Source: an uncultured Actinomycetes bacterium
GTDB taxonomy: Bacteria; Actinomycetota; Acidimicrobiia; Acidimicrobiales; RAAP-2
Assembly (NCBI GenBank): GCA_903871335.1
Contig: CAIQGE010000025.1
Coordinates: forward strand, 62,001-126,000
Length of the DNA stretch: 64,000 nt
Direction: 5' to 3'
Shown: positions 16,727-23,334 of the stretch, one piece after another
Layout: every line of letters starts with the position of its first letter
Numbering within the stretch: the stretch's first letter is position 1
Translations under genes and position numbers: made by a program
The notes under the pieces: generated by a model
Told to the model about the DNA's origin: nothing
Databases searched by the model: none
Seen by the model: the letters and a program-made list of their open reading frames with translations, nothing else

Positions 16727-17670
16727 CCTTCGATGACTTCCTCGAAATAACGCAGCATGATCACGCCGCTACGCGAGGTCAGGCGGCCGAGATCAACGGG
16801 TTGTCCGAGCATCACCCCGAGATACTGCCCCACGAGGTCGCACCCCGAAGCCAGCGACAGTGGGAGACCTCCCGAAAAGCGCGGGTTCACCTCGACGAGA
16901 CCTAGTTGGTCGTCATCAAGAAAACCCTGCAAGCAAATGGGACCCGTGAGTCCGACCGCGCGGGCCGTCTCTTCGACGAGCGCATTAATTCCGGCGTGGA
17001 GGAATGTTTCACCTTTCGTCGAAATTCCCGCTTTCGTCTCCGTCCGCCATCGCGGGACGCATCCCCACAATTCCCCGGTGGGAGCAACGAGGCCGTCGGC
17101 CGTAAATTCACGTCCCGGAAGACGGGTTTGCACAATCGGTTCGGGTACGCGTGCGAGAACCCAAGGGAAATCTTTTGGGTCCTCAACTGAGAAGACATCT
17201 CTCGATCCGCGGCCGAATCGCGGTTTGACGATCCACGGACCAGGGACGCCGTCGAATGACAAACCCGTCGCTGGTACGGGAACGGTCGTACCACTCAAGG
17301 TCTGCGCGAAGAGCCATTTGTCGACACAGGTGTCAACGGCGCTCCGACTAGGGAACCAGTGCGCAATTCCCGCTGCGGTAAAAGAGTCCTGAGCGTCCGA
17401 GAGGACCCCCAGCTCTTCGGCGACGGTGGAAATAATCGCGTCGACCCCTCGGTTGTTCGCCGCGTCGATCAATGTTTCCACGAATCCCGGATCCTTTGAC
17501 CGCGGCCCGACGAGGGAGTCATCGGCCAAGCGAAGTCCCACGGCGGACGGGTCGCAATCAACCGCCACGACGCGATGACCGTCCGAACGAAGCCGCCGAA
17601 TGACCGCGACGCCCGCGGGACCTCCGGCGCCGGTGACCAGCACCGTAACGGGCTCAAACGAGTTCGACAT
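16723..17670 (-). CDS. ATP-grasp enzyme, carbamoyl-phosphate synthase-like
   Basis: The 315-residue protein has an N-terminal Rossmann-like pre-ATP-grasp fold (VLVTGAGGPAGVAVIRRL), then ATP-grasp elements: PWIVKPRFGRGSRDVF, PGREFTADGL, and a C-terminal metal-binding LGLVEVNPRFSGGLPLSLASG. Such enzymes in polysaccharide clusters join an amino acid or carboxylate to an amine or sugar; the substrate here is unknown. It lies between exosortase and wecB with a 17-nt overlap into the exosortase gene, so it is translationally coupled. Confidence 0.8.
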   Translation of the reverse strand: MSNSFEPVTVLVTGAGGPAGVAVIRRLRSDGHRVVAVDCDPSAVGLRLADDSLVGPRSKDPGFVETLIDAANNRGVDAIISTVAEELGVLSDAQDSFTAAGIAHWFPSRSAVDTCVDKWLFAQTLSGTTVPVPATGLSFDGVPGPWIVKPRFGRGSRDVFSVEDPKDFPWVLARVPEPIVQTRLPGREFTADGLVAPTGELWGCVPRWRTETKAGISTKGETFLHAGINALVEETARAVGLTGPICLQGFLDDDQLGLVEVNPRFSGGLPLSLASGCDLVGQYLGVMLGQPVDLGRLTSRSGVIMLRYFEEVIEG

Positions 17671-18196
17671 GATTCTCCGTTGTGTTGTCAGCCGGCGACG
17701 TTTTGTCCATGAGCAAGATCAGCATGACCATGAAACCACCGAGTGTGTAGATGAATGTGAAGGTGCTACCCGCCCAGTCGTGGAAGAGAATCAGACTTCC
17801 ACGGCCGAAAAAGATACCGACGCCGATCGACAAGGCGATGCGGACAATATTGCCAAAGATGACCAAACCCACGGCAATGGACGTCGCCATCACTCGTCGA
17901 AGGGGCCGCGAGCGAGGTGCGACAAATCCCATGCAGGTAATTGATAGCGCCGACGCGAGAGACGAACACGACAACGTCACCAGCGCCCGGAAAATCTCAC
18001 CGTGTCGAGGGTAGACATATATGTAATACGGGCGAACGTAGAGAATTCGGTGACCGGCCCCGCAGAGCGTCAAGAGTTCGGCCGACGTCCTTGTTTCCCA
18101 CGCGCGAAATGGGTCTTTAAAGACGACATACAGAACTCCCAGCACCACGAGGAGCGCAATGGTTCGCCAGATGAGTCGAACACTCGAACTGTTCAT
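17654..18196 (-). CDS. Exosortase/archaeosortase-family transpeptidase-like protein
   Basis: This 180-residue protein has about five membrane helices and the three catalytic positions of the exosortase/archaeosortase superfamily: Cys77 in LSCSSLASA, Arg119 in FGNIVRIALS and His139 in LFHDWAGSTF. These enzymes cut substrates with a C-terminal tripartite signal (short motif, membrane helix, Arg cluster), with or without transfer to a glycan or lipid. The ATG overlaps the GT2 stop as ATGA. The divergent surface protein at 20579-22840 ends in such a tail and is the likely client. I cannot assign a named subfamily. It is shorter than proteobacterial exosortases, closer to the single-domain Gram-positive type. 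Confidence 0.75.
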   Translation of the reverse strand: MNSSSVRLIWRTIALLVVLGVLYVVFKDPFRAWETRTSAELLTLCGAGHRILYVRPYYIYVYPRHGEIFRALVTLSCSSLASALSITCMGFVAPRSRPLRRVMATSIAVGLVIFGNIVRIALSIGVGIFFGRGSLILFHDWAGSTFTFIYTLGGFMVMLILLMDKTSPADNTTENHVELV

Positions 18197-19536
18197 GGCG
18201 CGCCCTGGCTGGAGGGGTCGTGGGCGCGACTCGTCTTGACCCAGGTATAGGGGCGTCCGAGCAAACCATCGACCCAGGCTTTCGTGCAGAGCGCGATCGA
18301 GACAAAGAACAGCGGCAGGAAGTAAATCAATGAGAACACCCACCGTCGCGGCGCGCGGCCCAGCAAGAGGCCTCCACCGAGCTCCAAGAGGGGACCAAGA
18401 AAGAGCAAGGTCCACAACACAAAGGCGTTCGCCGCAATGTCGGGATGGGTCACGCCGAACATCCACGGAATGAGGAGTACCAAACCCAGGAAGCTGAAGA
18501 CGGGCATGTGAAACACCAGCAAGAACATGATGGTTTCGACTTTTTCGGACACGGTGAGTCGACGCGACGTGAGTACCTGTTGGCGATAATCGCGCCACAC
18601 CTGCTGGTGTCCTCGCGCCCAGCGATAGCGCTGCCGCCAAAAGCGCGACACGGTGACCACACCCTCTTCAGCGTCGACTGCCGTGACGTCGTAGCGAACA
18701 CGCTGTCCGCTCAGAATCAGTTTCAGGGTGAGATCGGTGTCCTCGGTGACCGTGTCGGGATTCCAACCTCCCACTTCCCGTAATGAACTCGCTCGTACCG
18801 CGCAGTTCGCGCCGCCGTACGCCGGCAAGAGAAAAATCGATTGCCGCCCGTACTCATTCACCAGGTAGCCGGCGAGGTAGTCCATGGCAATGAGCCGAGT
18901 GAGGGGAGAGTCGTCCGGATTGACGATTTCGCATCGACCCTGGACAGCGCCGACGCCGGGGTCTTCGAAGTGTCGTGTGAGACGCCAGACGACGTCACGT
19001 CTCGGTTGGTGATCGGCATCGAAGACGATGATGATTTCGCCCGTCGCCAGCTCTAGTGCGTCGTTCAGCGCCCCGGATTTACCGCCTCCGGCTCCCGGCA
19101 AGCGATGCAGGATTCGCAGAGTGGGTGTCACGGCGGCGAGCGCGTCCAGTTTCGCGGGCGTCTCGTCGTCAGAGCCGTCGTCGATCACGATGACCTGCAG
19201 CCGATTCTCGGGGTAGTCAAAATTCACGAGGCACGATACGAGTGACTCGACGACGGATTCTTCGTTCTTGCAGGGAACCAGCACGGTGACCGAAGGTGTG
19301 AAGGTCGATGAGGAACTCGCAATGGCTAAGTCCGTCGTTGCGGACCGCATCGCGCCGACGGCGAAGATCATGTGGCGCGCAAAAAAGACAATGAAAACAA
19401 CTTCAAGGAAGATGATCAGAATCGAGTTGACCACATTGACGCCGACCAGGGCGACGCCCAGAAATAACGCCCCGACGAACGACACCAGAACCCAAGGTGA
19501 GCCGGAAGGACCTCCGCCATGTTTCGGAGTTCCCAT
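18193..19536 (-). CDS. Membrane family-2 processive glycosyltransferase
   Basis: The 447-residue protein has two N-terminal membrane helices (~15-65), a cytoplasmic GT2 domain (~80-320) and three to four C-terminal helices (~330-430). All processive-GT2 motifs are visible: IDDGSDDE, FDADHQ, TEDTDL and QRYRWARGH (QxxRW). It resembles BcsA/PgaC/HasA-type synthases that polymerise and extrude a polysaccharide at the inner membrane. Immediate coupling to an exosortase recalls the Gram-positive pairing of an exosortase with a GT2 (established for XrtG systems). The ATG at 19536 has only a weak upstream site. Confidence 0.85.
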   Translation of the reverse strand: MGTPKHGGGPSGSPWVLVSFVGALFLGVALVGVNVVNSILIIFLEVVFIVFFARHMIFAVGAMRSATTDLAIASSSSTFTPSVTVLVPCKNEESVVESLVSCLVNFDYPENRLQVIVIDDGSDDETPAKLDALAAVTPTLRILHRLPGAGGGKSGALNDALELATGEIIIVFDADHQPRRDVVWRLTRHFEDPGVGAVQGRCEIVNPDDSPLTRLIAMDYLAGYLVNEYGRQSIFLLPAYGGANCAVRASSLREVGGWNPDTVTEDTDLTLKLILSGQRVRYDVTAVDAEEGVVTVSRFWRQRYRWARGHQQVWRDYRQQVLTSRRLTVSEKVETIMFLLVFHMPVFSFLGLVLLIPWMFGVTHPDIAANAFVLWTLLFLGPLLELGGGLLLGRAPRRWVFSLIYFLPLFFVSIALCTKAWVDGLLGRPYTWVKTSRAHDPSSQGAP

Positions 19537-19599
19537 TGCCGTCAGTTTACCGACCGGCCGGAACGAATTGGTCTTCGTTCGGTACCGAGGTGAGGCGAA

Positions 19600-20259
19600 T
19601 TAGTTGGTGCCGTTGAGGAGCAGAAGTTCCTGCTCGGGAGTCATGCGATGCACGCCAAGGTCAAACTGCATGCGCTCACACACGAAGCCTTCGGCGTGAC
19701 GGAGTCGCGCGTTGAAGCCGCGATAACGCGCCTGCGCCTCAATGGCCTCGAGATCGACCAGTCCATTTCGCTGGACCTGTGATGCGTGGGCTCGGAGAAG
19801 GGCCAGTTTGCCCTCAACGAAACCCTCGACGTCAACAAAGATCGTGGGGGTGAAACCAATCGTGCTCGGAGATTCGTACTGCAGAACACTCGTCGCTCGA
19901 CGGGCAGCTGCCAAGGTCGCTACCGCGGTGGCGCGGTGGTCCTGGTGCGTGTCGCGCGACGCGTGGGTGTAGACGACAGTGGCCTGAGTCTCTCGAAGAA
20001 TGGCCTCGATAGATCCAACGGCCGTACGACCTTCAGGAACGGCACCGTCCTCGAAGTTTCCCCAGTAAAGATTGGCCCTAAGGAGGCGAGCGGCGTCTTC
20101 TTGTTCGTGGGTGCGTGATCGGGCCATCTGAGGACCTTGTTCGCCGGTCGTCATGACCAGCATGGAGACCTCGTGACCACGGGCGACGTGAGCCAGAAGG
20201 GTTGCACCGCAACCCAGCTCAATATCGTCCGGGTGGGCGCCAATTGCCAAGACCCTCAT
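19600..20259 (-). CDS. PIG-L / LmbE-family deacetylase
   Basis: The 219-residue protein carries the zinc motif AHPDDIELGCG and the downstream HxxH (DTHQDHRATA) of PIG-L/LmbE amidohydrolases, which remove acetyl from GlcNAc-containing substrates (MshB, BshB, GPI-related). In front of a GT2/wecB operon it may de-N-acetylate an amino sugar; mycothiol-type chemistry is the alternative. ATG 20259 is preceded by AGAGGCGG; the in-frame extension to 20355 has no supporting site. It is the first gene of the minus-strand operon, 63 nt before GT2. Confidence 0.85.
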   Translation of the reverse strand: MRVLAIGAHPDDIELGCGATLLAHVARGHEVSMLVMTTGEQGPQMARSRTHEQEDAARLLRANLYWGNFEDGAVPEGRTAVGSIEAILRETQATVVYTHASRDTHQDHRATAVATLAAARRATSVLQYESPSTIGFTPTIFVDVEGFVEGKLALLRAHASQVQRNGLVDLEAIEAQARYRGFNARLRHAEGFVCERMQFDLGVHRMTPEQELLLLNGTN

Positions 20260-20578
20260 ATCCGCCTCTTTGTCGAAATTTTCATCAGTTCCTCCGGGCG
20301 ATCTTGAGTCCAACATCGCCCATCCCGTCGACCGCAGCACGCCGACATTGCGCATACTCCGGAGGTAAAAAAATTCTTCTATGACGGAAAAACCACGCTA
20401 CAGGCCTCGTTGTAGCGTGTCAAGGGCATATATCACACGAATATTTGCGTGTGGTTTGACACAGCGTCAATATCTAGATTAATTTTTCACCGTTTCACCC
20501 TGTGCGTAGCGCCACTGCCGTACGGGGACGACTTGGCGGCCCTTCGGACCGTTGCCGTAGAGAAAGTAGTTCTCACCC
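20260..20578. promoter_or_regulatory. Divergent control region of the exosortase locus
   Basis: This 319-nt AT-richer stretch separates the PIG-L operon from the surface-protein gene. It holds a 9-bp inverted repeat with 8-nt loop (CACGCTACA 20394-20402, TGTAGCGTG 20411-20419), an imperfect 20-bp palindrome (20434-20453, arms CACACG and CGTGTG, 8 of 10 pairs) and a candidate promoter just downstream. I see no coding potential in it. Confidence 0.55.
20456..20484 (+). promoter_or_regulatory. Candidate sigma-70-type promoter of the surface-protein gene
   Basis: TTGACA at 20456-20461 is followed after 17 nt by TTAATT at 20479-20484. The -35 is a perfect consensus; the -10 is moderate. It would give a ~90-nt leader before the GTG at 20579. 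The palindrome ending at 20453 abuts the -35, a good place for a regulator. Confidence 0.45.
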
Positions 20579-22840
20579 GTGTTGAAGAAGACCCTGCCTT
20601 TTGGTCGCACCATGATTGGCGCGACCGCCGGACTGCTGATGGTGCTGTCGATCTCGACTCCCGCATTTGCGGATGCGAACGCCACCATCACGAAGTCCGG
20701 CGTCGATGTGACCAACGGTTCCACGAGCGTTGCGAGCGTGGGGGACACGATCAAGTGGACCGTGACGTACGAGAACACGACTGGAAAAGTCGTCAGCGCC
20801 GACATCCAAGACGGCATTGTGGCCCCGAATAGCTACCTCCACGGAACTCTGCAGGTTCCCGCCGGTTGGATTCCGGAATGGTCGACCAACAACGGTTCGA
20901 CATGGTTGACCGCTGAGCCCTCTAATGGAGCCTCCGTCACGAACGTGCGCGCCTACAACACCTTCTTGAGTACGACGGCAACGGGTAACGGAGAGATCTT
21001 TCCGGCGCCGAATGTACCCCTCGCGGCTAGCTTGGCGGAAAGTGGTGGAGACGGTTTCCAGGCCTATTTCACCCCGAATTCAGTGTGTACCACCTTCCAC
21101 GTGGACGGCGTGTTCAACGTGGAGTGTTTCAACAAGACCACGGGTGCCGTTGAGTCCAATAAGGTCCTTTCTTCGTCAATTTCGACACTTGACCGTTCAC
21201 AGCCGGTGCAGGATGTGGCCACGAGCCGCGCGTACTTCCTCGGTTCGATTTCGGGTAGCGACGCCATCGTGTGCGTTGATCTATCGAACGTGTCGGATCC
21301 TTCTCTGTGCAATCCCACTGGATACGTGACCATTGGTTCAACGTCTCCCTCGCCGGACCTGGTCAAAGTGGGCAGCAACGTCTACGCGTGGGATGGTTCG
21401 AAGTTTTATTGCGTGACCACGGCTATGACGTTGTGCGCAGGGCAACCGTACGCTTCGTCGATTGATACCGCGCAGCATGCGTCCGCGATCGTGGCGGGTG
21501 GTTTGATCTACGCGAGCAGCGGCAGCATGTCCAATAACGGCATCAACCAGCAGCAATATCTGACCTGTTTGAATCCGGTCTCGCACGCAATCTGCACGGG
21601 GTGGACCGGAGGAAGTCCCTCGGGATTCAAGGATGTGTCGTCGAGTTTCCCTTCGTCAGGAGCGCTGCAATACGCCGGTTCAAATTTTGTTGTGCCGCAG
21701 ACCAATGCGAGTGGCGTGACGACTGGCGTGTGTACGCACAGCGCTTTCGCGCAGGGAGGCTCCTACGCCGGTAGTCGATGGGCCTGCTTCAACACTGATG
21801 GTTCAAGCAATTCATCCAATGCCAGTGAGCTCGACGCTTTCCACTCGACGCACCTCGGTGTCAACAGTTACGGCTTGAAGGCTGAGATGGGACAGTCGTC
21901 CGGATCAAAAATTTTCTTGGTCTACGCCGCTGACACCAGCAACGTGTCAGGAAATGAATTCGACTGCTTCGACTGGGCTACGGGCACTGGCTGCACCGGT
22001 AGCACCGGCTCAGATGGTTGGAGCGGATGGAGCAATTCGGCGAATCCCTCAGAAGGTCAAATCATGATGCCGGCGTTGTCGCCGTCCAATGACCGTTATT
22101 CCAACACCGCGGGACAAGAAGGCCTCTACGCCGTTGCCGTAGACCCCTATGACCCGGTGTGCTTGTGGACTGATGCCGATAGTGGCCTCATTCGTTCGAT
22201 CAACATTGCGACGGGTGTGGCCGGAACCTGCAAGACGACCGCGACCACCCAAGTTGCTGCGGCACCGACGGCGGTGGCCGGAGGCGCGTACTGCGACAGC
22301 AGCCCGTCGCATGTGTCGTCGTGGAACGAAGTTCGCGTGACCGGAATCTCGAATGCGGACTACTCCCACGCACTCATCACGATCTATGACGCGAATGGTC
22401 AGCCGGTGAGCGGTTTCGAAAACCTGGAGTCGAGCACGGGCGTTGTGGATATCTCCTCAATCCCCTTTAGCGGGGCGAACACCTCGCTGACTGCGAGTGT
22501 CACCCTCGAAGATGTTCCGACCAGTTTGACTTGGCCGGCGGAGTCTCCGGGAGCTGAGATCACCTGGACTGGCGACCCCGTTCAGATTTGCTTTGACACC
22601 AACGTGCTCAACGTCACCCAGACCACAACGTTCACTAATACCGTGCACGAAACGACCACTCCGCAGGGTGACCCCGGTACCACTGACACGACGACGTCGA
22701 ACTCCTTCACGGTGACCACCACGAGTATTGATGCTCCTTTGGCTGGTTCGATTGGTGCGATGATCGTCGCGGTCTTGGCTGCGGGCGCCTTCTTGGTGAT
22801 GCGCGGTCTTCAGAATCGACGTCGCGGCATAAAGGCGTAG
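20579..22840 (+). CDS. Secreted surface protein with C-terminal sorting-like tail
   Basis: The 753-residue protein starts with a signal peptide (MLKK, hydrophobic ~12-28, cleavage near AFA-DA), then a DUF11-like Ig domain (~32-100; SVGDTIKWTVTYENTTGK), a long Cys/Ser/Gly-rich middle with several Cys pairs, a Thr-rich stalk (~680-715), and a tail: SIDAPLAG (716-723), a ~20-residue membrane helix, then QNRRRGIKA. This tripartite end is what exosortase/archaeosortase enzymes recognise; it is not an LPxTG signal. The gene is divergent from the exosortase operon. GTG 20579 and TTG 20582 are both possible starts; upstream AGAAAG is weak. No enzymatic motif is recognised. A hairpin terminator follows. 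Confidence 0.75.
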   Translation: MLKKTLPFGRTMIGATAGLLMVLSISTPAFADANATITKSGVDVTNGSTSVASVGDTIKWTVTYENTTGKVVSADIQDGIVAPNSYLHGTLQVPAGWIPEWSTNNGSTWLTAEPSNGASVTNVRAYNTFLSTTATGNGEIFPAPNVPLAASLAESGGDGFQAYFTPNSVCTTFHVDGVFNVECFNKTTGAVESNKVLSSSISTLDRSQPVQDVATSRAYFLGSISGSDAIVCVDLSNVSDPSLCNPTGYVTIGSTSPSPDLVKVGSNVYAWDGSKFYCVTTAMTLCAGQPYASSIDTAQHASAIVAGGLIYASSGSMSNNGINQQQYLTCLNPVSHAICTGWTGGSPSGFKDVSSSFPSSGALQYAGSNFVVPQTNASGVTTGVCTHSAFAQGGSYAGSRWACFNTDGSSNSSNASELDAFHSTHLGVNSYGLKAEMGQSSGSKIFLVYAADTSNVSGNEFDCFDWATGTGCTGSTGSDGWSGWSNSANPSEGQIMMPALSPSNDRYSNTAGQEGLYAVAVDPYDPVCLWTDADSGLIRSINIATGVAGTCKTTATTQVAAAPTAVAGGAYCDSSPSHVSSWNEVRVTGISNADYSHALITIYDANGQPVSGFENLESSTGVVDISSIPFSGANTSLTASVTLEDVPTSLTWPAESPGAEITWTGDPVQICFDTNVLNVTQTTTFTNTVHETTTPQGDPGTTDTTTSNSFTVTTTSIDAPLAGSIGAMIVAVLAAGAFLVMRGLQNRRRGIKA

Positions 22841-22879
22841 CCCGGCGTCAAGCACGCAGATAACTTCAGAGATCACACC

Positions 22880-22911
22880 GCATCGGCCCCGGCATTTGTC
22901 GGGGCCGATGC
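22880..22911 (+). terminator. Hairpin terminator after the surface-protein gene
   Basis: A perfect 12-bp stem (GCATCGGCCCCG with CGGGGCCGATGC) and 8-nt loop lies 39 nt after the stop. There is no strong T-tract. Confidence 0.75.
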
Positions 22912-22956
22912 GCGTTGGTGTACTCCGAGTGACGTTGCCGTCGGTAAGTTGTGGTG

Positions 22957-23334
22957 ATGTTGTTTCTCATTGGCGCACTGGCAGCCGTTCTGGTCGTGAC
23001 GGTCGGGGTCCGATGGATCGCTAAGAGTCAGCAGCGCCGTCGTGCGTGGGTCCCCGTCGCTCGCTTGGTGAGTGCGCCGTCGCGGGCCTTGCGACAAGAA
23101 GGCGTGTTGCAACTAGGTAGTTTGCCCGTTCGAGAATGGCAGCCGCTCGTTGCGTGGATGATTCGCTCGGAGAAGGACGCCGAGATATTGGATCAGTTGG
23201 CGCTCTGGCTCAGCGATCCCACAACTGTGAAAACTTTCGGTTTTGGTAATTACGTCGACGAACTCTTGTGGGCGCGTGTTCGCACGAGCCCACAGTTGAC
23301 CGTGAGGCTAGAGAGCCAGTCCCCGTCGTCGTAG
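22957..23334 (+). CDS. Small membrane-anchored helical protein (paralogue 2)
   Basis: The 125-residue protein has a single N-terminal membrane helix (~2-20) and a helical domain that aligns by eye with residues ~1-110 of the protein at 14031: shared features are a basic stretch after the helix, a segment ending ExDAxxLDxLAL and a closing LLWAxxR or LRLWAxxR. It lacks the linker, coiled coil and acidic tail of the larger copy. Function is unknown. GTG 22951 and ATG 22957 are both possible starts, without a strong ribosome site. It overlaps the convergent membrane protein gene by 27 nt at the 3' end. Confidence 0.55.
   Translation: MLFLIGALAAVLVVTVGVRWIAKSQQRRRAWVPVARLVSAPSRALRQEGVLQLGSLPVREWQPLVAWMIRSEKDAEILDQLALWLSDPTTVKTFGFGNYVDELLWARVRTSPQLTVRLESQSPSS

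Noticed and set aside
18197-18640. N-terminal extension of the exosortase-like protein
   Set aside because: It is a shifted frame of the GT2 gene; the ATGA overlap at 18196 marks the start.
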